Below are positions 23,581-34,872 of a stretch of 64,000 bases of DNA, in pieces. Source of the stretch: Liquidambar formosana (taxonomy: Eukaryota > Streptophyta > Magnoliopsida > Saxifragales > Altingiaceae); the NCBI GenBank assembly GCA_039720395.1, contig CM077832.1:20294457-20358456 (forward strand), in the 5' to 3' direction. Below the pieces are notes generated by a model. It was not told the DNA's origin. It was given only the letters and a program-made list of their open reading frames with translations, and made no database searches. Every line of letters starts with the position of its first letter. Position 1 is the first letter of the stretch. The position numbers and the translations under genes are program-made.

Positions 23581-23928
23581 TTTATTTATTTATTTGTATT
23601 CTGTTTGTTTCATGAGAAAAAGAAGGGAGGGGGGGGGGGATCGAAAGAAAAAATAAATTTTGGAATCTCTTATTTATTTGGAGCTAGGATGGTTGTTATA
23701 AGATTCCAAATATTCTTTTGTTTTCTGCCAGTTTCTCAGGAAACAAAGGCACCGTTATAGAATTCAATCATTCAACCATTTTACATAATATTCTGTTTTG
23801 TATACAATGTTTTCCTACTTTTACTACATATATCATCGATAATAATACAAAAGCATATAATTTTTATTTCTGTTCTGTTTGAGTAATGGGGGTACTAGGG
23901 ATTCTCCCATTTTCTCTATCTACATCTC

Positions 23929-23936
<8 letters not shown>

Positions 23937-23975
<39 letters not shown>
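23937..23975. repeat. (TA)n microsatellite
   Basis: TA dinucleotide run in the Helitron. It generates the Tyr/Ile-rich open frames on both strands here. Confidence 0.9.
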
Positions 23976-23978
<3 letters not shown>

Positions 23979-24639
23979 TATATATTTTGTGTTCTAAATG
24001 TTGATATGTGGCGATGTAGGGTTTCACCATGGCTAAAAAGGATGTTCAAAGAACTCCAGCATCTACAAGAGGATCTTCCTATAGCTTGTACACTGGTATC
24101 AATTTCTTCTTCAAATGTTTATTTATTTACCTTTTTTTAGTGTGTTTTTAGATTTGCTTGTTAATATGTGAGGCTCTTGAAGGGAGTTTTTTGTTTAGCT
24201 ACTTTAAATTTTTACTGCCCACAAGAGGACAAATGCAGACAAGTAGTATTTTTTTTATTTATCTGATTTGGAGTTTTAGGTTCTGGTCTCTGCGGTTCAC
24301 TTATGTGGATTTCATTTCAGATCTTTAGAGCTATAGTTTTACTTATGTGGAGTTTACTTTCTAAGGGTTGGACTCCATTGTTAAATGAGGTAATAGTGAG
24401 TGTAGACATGGAAAAAAAAAATCCTAAATATAAATATTCAAATGCCTATTATGTGTGTCACTATGTATGGGTGCAGCAAGCACATGGACTATGAAGAATA
24501 GAGTCGTCTAATGTCATCATTCTGAAGCTGCCTATGTGAAGTCAATGAATAAATATGTAAATTTCACGTAAATATGTGTCAATATATATAAGAATCATAT
24601 TAATAAATGTAATTTATATCTCATGCTTTTGCTTTCAGA

Positions 24640-24870
24640 TTCAGAAAGAGGATCGATCTGGAGCAGAACTGAGAGCGAGCGATGATGGTATCTTCTTGTG
24701 ATTCTGGATGGCACTCTTGGCGACGGTGAACTGTTTACACTCTTTGCAACGATGAATTTGTGGGGATGAACTGATTCTTGATGGTTGAAGAGCGGCACTC
24801 TTTGCGACGATGAACTGTTCCTCTACCTCTCGACGGTTGAAGAACATTCTGCACTCTTTGAAGGTAAATC
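24640..24870 (+). repeat. Tandem cassette around CTCTTTGCGACGATGAACTG
   Basis: Three to four imperfect copies of a 40-60 bp unit (CTCTTGGCGACGGTGAACTG, CTCTTTGCAACGATGAA, CTCTTTGCGACGATGAACTG, CTCTTTGAAGGTAAATC) precede the EMSY-LIKE fragment. They share words with the cassette at 16430-16560. A leader exon origin is possible. Confidence 0.6.
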
Positions 24871-25756
24871 CCTCCTTCTTAGCTCCAGGAATTTGAGATT
24901 TCTTGTAAATTTGTGGGGAATTTGAGATTATGTAGCATCCAACTTCATAAGTCTTTGAATCTCACAATAGAAGACCCCTGCAGAAAGTGTTTGTTTAATA
25001 TTGTGCTTTGTTCTGCCATGTTGTGATAGGTTTTTTCTGAAATTGGTATCTTTTTTTTATTTATTGATATATAGCTCATAATGTACCTTTTTGAACTACT
25101 TTATTTGTCATTTGCTATATGATGATAATTTTTGCCTTGGCAGGTGCTGTTGTAAAATTCTCATATGTTAGTGAATTGTCAGTGCCTTTCAAAAAAGGAA
25201 AAAAAAAAAAAAAATCCTATCTGTTGGATAGGAATATTGTTACTTGAGGTAGTTCAAAAAATGTTTTTACATGCATCTTTGAGACAATTGAAAAGTGCAT
25301 AGGTTTTTAATTTCTTAATGATTGTCTACACTGTCAAACATAGTATTTGTAGAACTCATGAGATTCATGCGCAAATTGAAATTCTACCATCCAATAATTA
25401 CAAGTCTTTTCTATTTCCTTGAGGCAACATTCTTGGTTCCTCTTTGCAGTTTCTTTCATGGAAATCGACTCCTAACAGTAATTAGCGCATATCAATCCAC
25501 CATTTAGATTTGTTAAATACTTAAGCCAATTGACTTGTTGAGCTATGATTTAAGGGAGATATGGCCATAATTAGATCTGACTAGCAAAGAAGGATTCTTG
25601 TAACAACCTCAATTAGTTGGGATAATGCTTTGTTTAGTTCTATTGAGTTAGGCAACTGATCAAGTTGAATATATCTTTATCACCGTCTCAATTTTCAGCT
25701 TAGTGATTACTTGAATCGATCGGATTCTTTATGTTTTCTTTTTGAAATAAATGCAG

Positions 25757-26152
25757 GTACTGATGATGATCTTCCTCTATCACATCGAAATAAAGTTCCA
25801 AGAGGGGCTCGCATTGCAAGAAATGGAAGATCTGGTCTAGTTTCTGTCCCGCAGCCTAGGATGCATACTGATATGGAGGCCCAGATTGACAACCTTGAGC
25901 AAGATGCTTACAATTCTGTCCTACGAGCTTTTAAGGCTCAATCTGATGCTATTACTTGGGTATTTGGTTTTACATTGTTTGAAATTTTCATGTACAATAA
26001 TTTTTATACTTCCTGCTGATCAGGTTTTAACTCTTTGTGAAATGTATTTTCTTCAAGAAAAGGAGGTTTAATAATAGAACCTAGGAAAGGGCTGAGAGTA
26101 TCAGATGATGAACACAGAAAGCTTCTGGCCAGGGTTAACGCTGAAGACATCG
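25757..26152 (+). pseudogene. EMSY-LIKE (EML) ENT-domain fragment, two exons
   Basis: Exon one follows ATGCAG and encodes [20 protein letters not shown], then [20 protein letters not shown] and [13 protein letters not shown], ending at a donor near 25959. Exon two (about 26058-26152) encodes LIIEPRKGLRVSDDEHRKLL then ARVNAEDIVCR. Together they are most of the ENT domain of plant EMSY-LIKE nuclear proteins, which pair it with a Tudor/Agenet chromatin-reader module. The Tudor part is absent, and a stop sits at the start of exon two in the joined frame. It is a non-functional captured piece. Confidence 0.88.
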
Positions 26153-26556
26153 TTTGTAGGATAATGTTGAAATCCCTGAATATTTGCTTCTATGAATTTT
26201 TTTTTCCCTAAGTTTGTTTAATATTCACTATGATTCTCTTTGTTTCAGAATTTAAAGAACTAGACAATTCTAGACTTGTAGCTAATGAAGTCAAGGGCAA
26301 AACTGCAAATCTCTTTTTGGGCCCTGAGGTTTGAGCTAAGTATGCATATTTCGTACTTCAACGATAACCAAGTGTTATCAACCAATAACATTTATAATAA
26401 AATTGACAGGGCTTTCATTAGAAAGAAATCGCATTTCTCACACATACAGTTGAAAATGAGTGTGGCACAAAATCATGTTAGAAACATCAAAACAAGTTCC
26501 CCATGTATATAGATGTAACTTTGTTCTTAATCAATGCTTCTTTTGCCTTATCAGCT

Positions 26557-26834
26557 GTGTTCCAAGAGTTGCTTTCAAGAAAATTGTTCCCTAGTTACAT
26601 GGAATTCAAACACAATGGCAATTCTATCAGGTAATGGTTAGTATATGATAATAACAATATTATGAAAGAGGAAGATGTATTTTTTAGAGTCAATTTCAAG
26701 CTTTGTGCATGATATATAGTATCTAACATAGTTTATATTTATTTTTTTGTTGCAGGAAGCAAGGATTAACAATTATTGTTGAAGAACAATCACACGTGTT
26801 TTTTGAGCTTTTAAATGTTCAATATAAAGCAAGT
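26557..26834 (+). pseudogene. Unidentified two-exon gene fragment
   Basis: Exon one (acceptor TTATCAG, donor ATCAG|GTAATGG near 26631) and exon two (acceptor TTGCAG near 26757, donor about 26834) join in one frame: AVFQELLSRKLFPSYMEFKH, NGNSIR, then KQGLTIIVEEQSHVFFELLN. Intact splice borders and frame argue for a real gene source. I do not recognise the protein. Confidence 0.45.
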
Positions 26835-27213
26835 ATGTTTTTAATTACATGCCTTCATGGATATCAAATCCATTTTTATCAGTGCCTAGGTGCTTTGGAA
26901 AATAAAGAGTTAGAGGGTGGGCATGTGCTGGGATTAGGTTTTTTGAATAGATCCCTCCCAAAAAGAATTGGAAAATGAAAAATGACCCATGCCCACCCCT
27001 AAGTAGTATACCAAAGAGAAGCTCATGTGTTGTTTGTTGCTTATATTGCCCTATATTTCTTATTTGATCTTTTTTCTTTTTGTTCATTGTTGGCAAACTC
27101 AGAGAATGTAATTTAACATGTGAAAAGAATTTTAGTTTTCTTGTGGATGCTTTTCTCTTTGTTATTAGTAAAAACCTTCTTGATTGTTAATAAGAAGAGC
27201 TGAATTTTGGCAG

Positions 27214-27775
27214 GGTGCAGTAGAAAATGTGTTAAAGAGAAGCACTTCGATTCAGTTGCTTGACGGTTCTGTTGTAGAAATGGATCAGAGTTCAAGGAAC
27301 CTTGTTTTGCAAGACCTTCATGAAACGTCAATTGATGCATTACGCTGTTTGGGATTTGCATACAAGGTTGAGCTTTCTGAGTTTGAGACCTATGATGGTG
27401 ATGAAGATCATTTGGCTCATAGGCTTTTACTTGAACCATCCAATTATTCTTCAATTGAGAGTAAACTCACTTTTGTTGGCTTGGCCGGAGTAAAGGTGAG
27501 TTGTGACAAGGGCAATTTCTGCATTGTTTACTAACTTCATTTCATTATATTCTTTATTTAAAGAACTAATTCTGCTTTGTTATGTCTTCAATCATCATAG
27601 GTCCTCCTCGGGAGGAAGTTCACCAAGCAATTAAGGATTGTAGAGCAGCTGATATTTGTGTCATGGTTATTACAAGCGATTACAAGAATACACCAGAAGC
27701 TATATATCATGAAATAGGTCTATTTGGACATGAAGAAGATATTAGCAAGAAAAGCCTAACAGGAAAAGAATTTAG
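27214..27775 (+). pseudogene. ER-type Ca2+-ATPase (ECA) fragment, two exons
   Basis: Exon one (27214-27495) encodes [20 protein letters not shown], then later [20 protein letters not shown] and [15 protein letters not shown]. Exon two (27601-27775) encodes [20 protein letters not shown] then [20 protein letters not shown]. This is the nucleotide-binding to phosphorylation-domain part of plant P-type IIA Ca2+ pumps (ECA1/ECA4). The conserved TGDN of the hinge region reads TSDY, so the pump could not work even if complete. Flanking exons are absent. It is a captured fragment near the Helitron 3' end. Confidence 0.88.
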
Positions 27776-27960
27776 GTAACAGGAAAAGTTCAAGCAGCTT
27801 TGGGCAATCGTTTTGCTCAAATCTCTTTCTTTTTAAATATATTTGAACAATAGCTACATTATGTGATGATAAGATTCTTTAAATATATCGTCATTTCTTC
27901 ATCAAACTCTATGATAAAATAAATTCATAGTATCCTTCTTATTATTAATTATAAACAATT

Positions 27961-27987
27961 CAAAAAAAAAAAAAAAAAAAAAAAAAC
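27961..27987 (+). repeat. Poly-A run
   Basis: About 26 adenines within the Helitron 3' region. It is not followed by any recognised retroelement. Confidence 0.85.
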
Positions 27988-28199
27988 AACCCATGCTTCA
28001 CAACTAATCATCACCATGACAAATTTATAATTTTCTTCAACGTAAGCACTATATTTGCTAAATAATCAACATTATACCTGAATTTGAAATAACTTTATTT
28101 ATTTTCAAAATAACAACATTCAATTCTATAGTAACAATATTCTATTTCATTATAAAACCATCTTAAATTACTCCAAATGACGCCTTTAATTAAACCACT

Positions 28200-28230
28200 G
28201 GCACGCGTCTTGCGTGTGTTTCTCCACTAG
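28200..28230 (+). other. Helitron 3' terminus: hairpin plus CTAG
   Basis: Stem CACGC/GCGTG with a 5-nt loop at 28202-28216, short linker, then CTAG, followed by host T. This is the rolling-circle termination signal of Helitrons. Confidence 0.8.
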
Positions 28231-28280
28231 TCAGTTCATAAATCTTGTTTGTTGTTTCATTTTATATTATTTTTTACTAG

Positions 28281-28463
28281 GCAGGACTGAAACAAAGCAT
28301 TGACAAGCAGAGGAAGAGGATTCAGGCATTGCCAGGCAATGAATCACTCACTAACGGATGCCTGTGGATTTACAGCAAGCCCAGCTATCATGAATCAATA
28401 GTACGGATTGGTGATGAGTTAAAACTTAAAACCCGTGTTGAGCTCATCAGTATCGATGGATGA
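28281..28463 (+). pseudogene. Unidentified exon just outside the Helitron
   Basis: After the acceptor TTTTACTAG the frame reads GLKQSIDKQRKRIQALPGNE, SLTNGCLWIYSKPSYHESIV, RIGDELKLKTRVELISIDG and then a stop at 28461. It is protein-like and may be the last exon of a gene whose upstream exons lie beyond the Helitron insertion or are lost. The family is not recognised. Confidence 0.4.
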
Positions 28464-28737
28464 CGGTGGCATTGAATCTATTCTCCAATCACAATGTCTA
28501 GATTTTCACGTGTCTGAATCATAACCGTCAAATCTATAACTATGATATGGATGGATAGGATTTGCAGTTGTTTTGAAATTAGCACTACTACGAATACATC
28601 GCACCTGGACACATATTCAACTATTTTTGTGCCGAGAAAACAATTTAGCACAGATACAAAAACAGCGACTCTGCTCCCCTGCCAACTCAACTCAAAACGC
28701 CATGTCAGTCTCACTCCCACGAAACCTACGTGGCCAT

Positions 28738-28880
28738 CTTATATATATCTGAAATATCTCTTTAACTATCTCACTGTTTATGTGCTTTTACTTTTTGAGA
28801 GAGAAGAGAAGAGCAAGAGCTTTCACGAGAGTCAGACAGAGAGAGAGAGAGAGGGCTACAGACGCTGCAGTGTTGAAACA
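28738..28880 (+). promoter_or_regulatory. Possible promoter and leader of the SBP pseudogene
   Basis: A TATA-like TTATATATATC at 28738-28748 lies about 160 bp before the first recognisable selenium-binding-protein codons, and a GA-rich leader (28797-28855) follows. The position suits a TATA promoter with a GA-rich 5' UTR, but no expression can be inferred. Confidence 0.35.
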
Positions 28881-29002
28881 TGGTCAAATATCTGAGAAGG
28901 TTAGCCATGGTTGCTGCAAGAATGGACCTGGGTATGCCACTCCACTGGAAGCTATGTCTTGTCCCAGAGAAGGTCTGATCTATGTGACATGTGTCTACTC
29001 AG

Positions 29003-30600
29003 GTACTTTGCCTTCATTTTCTTCTGCAATTGTTCAAATTGGCTAGCAATCATAGGACCGTGTGATTATAGTTACAGGGGCATAGAATGCATACAGAGCC
29101 AGTTTTCTTGTTCCCTTTCAGTGGGAAATTAGTTTTTGTCCTTTGTTTAGATGATTGGTTTAGATCATTAGATGTATTCTTTTTTATTTCTCCCTGAGTT
29201 TAATCATTTGATGGGTTTTTCTTTATCTAGTGAACACATGGAGGTTTGTGTTTTTTCTTTATTTATTAAACATGATTTTCAGCTCATGATAGATGGGTAA
29301 TTTTTTATTTCTTTTCTTTGGGTATACTTAGGGTACTAATATTTAGGAGAACTGTTCCTTAGGTGCAGTCATGTATGTAGGAAAGTGAAACAGAATTGAT
29401 GATTGTTGGGGTCAGAACAGACTGAGGCTTTATATAATTGGGATCCAAGAAGAGAAGTTGCTTGGATGTGTGATTTTAAGTAGGGAAAGGGAAAAATAAT
29501 TAGCCAGCAGAGAAAAGTGGATTTCCTTTTTTATATATTTAAATTTAAAATTTTGATTTGTTACTTTTTTTATATTTTGATTTTGATTTTTATAAATAAA
29601 ATCTTTTAAGAGTGAGGGAGAGGTAGAGGTATCCTGATGGGTCCACCTAATGGCAAGAACGGGAAAGCAAGTTACGATAACGAAGAGAAGAAAAGAGAAT
29701 CTTCTCTACAATCTGGGAAATGGAGGAGATTAGCCTCCTCACATGAGATGGATTGGGATATGGGAGAAAAGGAAAGTCGGGTAAGCCAAAAGGAGAAGCT
29801 ATTGGGTTAATTCAACAAAAAAGAAAACCCAAAAGTGGGGCTTTTAAGAAATGGTAAATCCAAAAGAAATAGAGAAGATAGAGAAAGGGAATAAGAAGGG
29901 ATAATGGGGAAACGAGGGAAGAGTCTTGTTACTCTCAAGCTCAACACTTGGTTAGTATTTCATTACCTTAAGTGAGTGTTTTCCACAATATGGGGGAGGA
30001 AAAAAAAAAAGAAAAAAAAGTCCTTAATAACATTCATAAAACTAATCAAAATGTTACGTAAATTAGTCTTTAACAAAATTTTGAGAGTTATCCAAAAGTG
30101 TACTCTGTATTCCTTAACTATAGAAATAAAATCGGCATACTAGGACTTACAATCGGGCCCCGAAATGAAATATATAATGGTCTAGGTTGGTCATGTTAAT
30201 ACTAGTTGGGCCTTAACTTGGGTCCATATTAGAAATTTTTTAAGACTCAACTCAAGAGCATGGCTTTCGTTTTATTTGTTTTGTCATATGTTCATAAAAA
30301 AGTTGCACACTGTGTGGCAAAATCTAGTTATGTTTAGAAAAAACTGCACAACGACCAATTTTGCTTATTCCTTTCCTATTTTATATTTTTCTAAGTTTAG
30401 TAAAGTTAATTATTTCCTTCTCCTAGTTAGTTTAACTTGTTCTAGTAGAACTAAGATTTCCTATTTTATAGCTCTAGTCCTTTATAAATAGGCTTGTAGC
30501 CTACGGACAATAAGCTTGAGAGTTTTCTTTGTGTTTGTGTTCTTCTCGTGGATTCGGGTGTTCTTTCTTGTGGATTCGAGAACCTTAGGCTATCGACATT
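29003..30600. other. Intron sequence with possible LTR remnant
   Basis: This is SBP pseudogene intron. The part at about 30120-30620 (TATAAATAGGCTTGTAGCC at 30481, then AATAAGCTTGAGAG) resembles the TATA/R region of a copia-type LTR, but no terminus or target duplication was found. Confidence 0.35.
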
Positions 30601-30639
30601 GGTTGTAGTCATATCTTTCTAGTTTTCCATTGCATCAGA

Positions 30640-33480
30640 TTTAATGGTATTGATTTAGAGGACATTTGGGCATCTTCTAAAAATGAGAATTTTTCTTTAT
30701 GCTTCTTGAAGTTTGCAAATGTTCCACCAAAGAAACATAGCTTTGAAATGGGCAGATCTGTTGCCCATGGTATTTGAAATTCAAAATCAATCTATTTAGC
30801 AAAATGTATAAAAGATTGAAGTGCTGTGTCTTCAAGGTTATAAAGATGGGACTCCTGGGGTTAGTTTGTGAGTTGGATGTGAAAAAAGGTCTATGATCAT
30901 GTGAATTAGAGTTTCCTTTTGTATTTGTTAGAAAGTATGGGTTTTGGGGAGTGTTAAATTTCCAACCTAAAATCCTAAGCTTTTAGGTGGAGGGCCCAAA
31001 GAGGTGTACAAAGCCATGCCAAATTTTAGATTTAGGCGATGTGAGTTGTGGTATTTTCCAATAGGGAGAATGGAGGAATTGGATGGTTGTGTGTCTTCCT
31101 TTGGCTTCTTTTTCAATCTTGGTGAATGACTCTCCTTGTGGCTTTTTTAGAATCTCCAGAGGTTTGAGACAAGAAGACCTTCTTTCTCCTCTTTTCCTTA
31201 GTTTGGTGATGGAGGCGCTTGCATAAGGTTTTTGAGGTAGGTCAAGTGGTCAAGGGGCATGTTATTGCCATCTCTTATATGGTGATGATACTTTGATCCT
31301 GAATCGCCCATGAATCTCAATGACCAAGAATTGGCAATTGACATGGGAAGGAACTATGGAATACCTGGAATCTCACAAAAGCATTTATTTTTATGAATTG
31401 TTCATTCAATTAATTTTGAACTTTGTAATGTGGAGCAGGAGCAACTTCAGTATTTGAGAGCTACCTTTTTATGCTTTGAAGCAGTCTCCAATTTGAAAAT
31501 CAATTTAGAAAAAAATCAAATTAATCCTGGTGGATTTTGCTGGGGTATGGTAAAGTACTAGGGGAGAATCTTGGGGGTAAAGTGGGCTCTTTCCTGTTGA
31601 CTTGTTTTTATGTCTTGGTTCTCCTTTTAGAGTTAAGAGGACTTCGGATGGGGTTATGGAGAAGGTCGAAATAAGGCTTGGTGGGTGGAAAAAACTTTAT
31701 TTTTCAAAGGGTGGGAGGGTGACTTTTATTAAAAGTAATATTACAAGGATTCCAAGCTATTATTTGCCTTTTTTCAAGGTTCCAATTTCTGTGGAAAATA
31801 GTTTAGAGAAGATTTAAAGGGACTTTTTTTTTTTTTTTTTTTGGGTTGGGGTGGGAGATGGGTTTAAATTCAACTTGGTGGATTGGAAGGCTATTTGTAA
31901 GCCAAAGGAGTTGGATGGATTAGGATCTAGGCACCTTACTTTTGGCTTCATTAATTTGGTTGATAGGATTAGGATGCGAGAAAGGAAAGTGCAGGAAAGT
32001 AAAGGCAAAGGAAAGTAAGAGGAAAATGATAATGTTAGAAAATTATTTTCCCGCATACGTTTGGTTTACAAGAAAGTTGTGGGAAAATATAAAGTGTCAC
32101 TTTCCTATGATGCTTTTTCCTTTAAATAATGCAGAATGTGTTTTGTGGGAAATTTTTTCCTATAGGAAAAAGATAGTGGGTAGTTACTTATGTTTCCCAC
32201 AAGATTCCAGCTAACAAAATGCACAAAAAGTGCAGGAAAGTTTACTTTCCTTTCCTTTTCCTTGTCAATCAAATGAAGCCTTTATGAATCAAGACTTCCT
32301 TGGTAAATGGATTTGGAGGTTTGCCTTGGAAAAAGAAAGTGGAAGAGGGTCATAGCTTGGAAGTATGGTTGTGTTGATGGAGATTTTTGGTCTAAGAAGG
32401 TGAGAGGAACTCATAGGGTGGGTCCTTGGAAAGCTATTATGCAATATTGTGATGAGTTTGCAAAAGGAGTGGCCTTCAAGGTGAAATGGATTAGGGTGAG
32501 GTTTAAGTCGGATTCTTGGTGTGGTGGACCACTAATGGCTAGCTTTCAGGATTTGTTTCCATTTCTTTTACCAAGAAGGCATGTTTGAGTGATTGTATGG
32601 TGTTGGTGGTGGAGGGAATGCATTGGAAACCATGATTTATTCATAGTTTTCATGATTGGGAAGTTGAAAGAATGGGCCACTGATTGGATATGCTTTATTA
32701 GGCTTGTTTGCATAGAGACAGTGTTCTTTGGTTTGGAAATTTCATTTAAAATGAATGTTGTCAATTAATTACTTCTACCTTAATGACATTCGAAAGGTGT
32801 GGGAAGAAAATTTATTTATTTATTTTGGGTGTGGCAAAGAGGGTTTGGATTCTTTTGTTCCACCAAAAGTGGCCATCTTTGTGTGGATTTCTACAACAGC
32901 TATAAAAGATAAATGTATCACGTATGTTAGATAATTTGATGAGTCGGGAATAGAATATGGCTAATAGTTGCATCTCATGCAAGTTCTAGGAGGAGATGGC
33001 AAATAATATTTTTCTTCATTGTCTTGTTACTAGAGACTAGAGAGTTTTGGATCTTCGTGTTTTTGCTAGTTGGGTTTGGTAGGTGGTGATACACTGATAC
33101 CTCTTTTGTTGAGAGAGCTTCTTTGTGGTTGGTGCATCAGAGGTCATGAGAAAAGTAAGAAGATTATTTGGGGAATGATTCTTCTTTCCTAGTGCGGAGT
33201 TTTTTTATAATGAGAGGAATAGAAGAATCTTTGAAGGATGAGCCATTGGTTGAGAAGATCCATGTGATTATCATGAGGTCCCTTGTTGCACACCCCAATA
33301 TATTGGTGTAAGGCATTTTTTTCTAATGAAAAAATAACTAGTAAAAAATGCCATGGTTTCTATGGATCCATTTCAAGGGTGAATTTGTGTCTTCAAAGTT
33401 CAAATGATATGGAAAACAAACGTAGACAGTTCTATATCAGGATGTCCAAACATGCCCTTTGTATTTATTCTTCTTAGAGA
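30640..33480 (+). pseudogene. LINE (L1-type) reverse transcriptase remnant
   Basis: In order, with many frameshifts and stops, I read: near 30880 YDHVN followed by SFLLYLLESMGFGE, and near 31100-31270 ILVNDSPCGFFRISRGLRQE, DLLSPLFLSLVMEAL and YGDDTLIL (the YADD-type catalytic box). Then come LRATFLCFEAVSNLKINLEK (31450-31510), RLGGWKKLYFSKGGRVTFIK (about 31670-31730), LVDWKAICKPKELDGLG, GKWIWRFALEKESG and a zf-RVT-like VAIFVWISTTAIKDKC near 32870. NERNRRIF near 33215 resembles the C-terminal part. This order matches plant L1-type ORF2. The endonuclease domain and poly-A tail are not identifiable. It lies in an SBP pseudogene intron. Confidence 0.85.
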
Positions 33481-34548
33481 ATCTTTGTACCTGAAATTTT
33501 AATATTTAATTAATTGGATGGTTCATTGAATTGTTAAAAAAAAGTTTTCATCTTTGTTTTCCTTTAGAAATTTGTGCATTACAAAGCATTAATAAGTTTC
33601 TTTTTTCTCAGATCTCGTCGCATATATGTGATTGACACACAAAAGAATCCAAAGGGCACCCCATTGTCTTGCTTCTGGTGATATACTATTGTCATGCCTT
33701 GGAGATAAAGATGGAAATGCTAAGGGAAGTGGATTTCTTCTCCTCGACTTGGAGTTTAATGTGAAGGGAAGGTACTGTTTTCTATCGTTTGATTTTGACA
33801 CACACACATACGGATAATTTTTTTCTTTAAAAAAATAAAATAAAAATAACAACAATGTAAACATGGATATTTGTGCTCTGCATCCTATTTCTCTCCACTT
33901 TCTTTTTTCCTTTTTCTTTTATTTTTCTCCCTAGGCAAAAATAAAAGAAGAAAAAACTTTGTTTCAATACATCAAACACGATTTTGATTAAAAATAAGTA
34001 ATATTGCTTATTGATCTGATGATTTCTATGGGATGGTTTATGGTTATATGATTCATCAAATGTGATTGCACAGTGGATTTAGTATATTAATTGTTAATTT
34101 TCTTTTGGTTCCCTTCAAGCTTTTCAGATGGGAGAAACCCGGTCATAGTCCGCCATTTGGCTGTGATTTCTGGTACCAACCACCACACAAGACAATGATC
34201 AGCTCATCATGGGGTGCCTCTGCAGCTTTCACCCAGGGTTTTAATCTTCAGCATGTGTCAGATGGTCTGTATGGGAGGCATTTGTATGTGTACAGCTGGC
34301 CCAATGGTGGATCGAAACAAACACTGGATCTCGGCAATACAGGGCTCTTACCCTTAGAGGTGAGTATTGTAACATACTTGACAACCTCATGTCATGGACA
34401 ATTCAAAATGTATGAAGTACCTTTGTCATACACGTGTGACATGGGTGTTGGTACTCCAGCCAGATACTTCAAAATAGTGAAAAATCTTTGGAAAGTAGAC
34501 AAATCCAATTCGTGGACACATACCCACACACGACACCTATACCCAAGT

Positions 34549-34872
34549 CCATGCAACATAGCAGTAAAAAAGTGGCCAATGCTACTTCGTTATTGTTAGT
34601 CACTGTCCATTGTTTTTAAGACATTGTGTGGCAATGGTTGATTATTCATCTCAATCTTACTTCTTTGCAGATAAGGTTTCTGCATGATCCTTCTAAAGAT
34701 AGAGGGTTTGCCATGTAACATAGCAGTAAAAAGGTGGCCAATGCTACTTCATTATTGTTAGTCACTTTCTATTGTTTTTAAGACATTGTGTGGCAATGGT
34801 TGATTATTTGTCTCAATCTTACTTCTTTGCAGATAAGGTTTCTGCATGATCCTTCTAAAGATACAGGGTTTG
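34549..34872 (+). repeat. 162-bp tandem duplication across a splice acceptor
   Basis: Copies 34549-34710 and 34711-34872 are nearly identical. Each contains the intron end, TTCTTTGCAG and the exon start encoding IRFLHDPSKD. The SBP pseudogene therefore has two acceptors for the same exon. Only the second copy continues into the rest of the exon. Confidence 0.9.

Larger units (their letters stand above)
15894..28230 (+). mobile_element. Non-autonomous Helitron (about 12.3 kb) carrying gene fragments
   Basis: The 5' end reads TCTATTACCATATAAAAGAG after host A15893, the usual Helitron start (TC followed by an AT-rich, AAAAGAG-like motif). The 3' end is CACGC-loop-GCGTG (28202-28216), thirteen or so bases of linker and CTAG (28227-28230), followed by host T28231. 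That combination, with no target duplication and an A|T insertion site, is the Helitron signature. No Rep/helicase coding sequence is seen, so it is non-autonomous. Inside, on the same strand and with intron-exon borders still visible, lie fragments of PPOX, EMSY-LIKE and ECA-type Ca2+-ATPase, a LINE RNase H remnant and several unidentified exons. This is the gene-capture pattern known from plant Helitrons. The 5' boundary is less certain than the 3' one. Confidence 0.75.

Noticed and set aside
15894..28230. Rep/helicase gene of an autonomous Helitron
   Set aside because: No open frame with helicase or HUH-type replication motifs on either strand.
30120..30620. Copia-type LTR in the SBP intron
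   Set aside because: TATAAATAGGC and following words look LTR-like but there are no TG/CA ends or duplication; kept only as a note.
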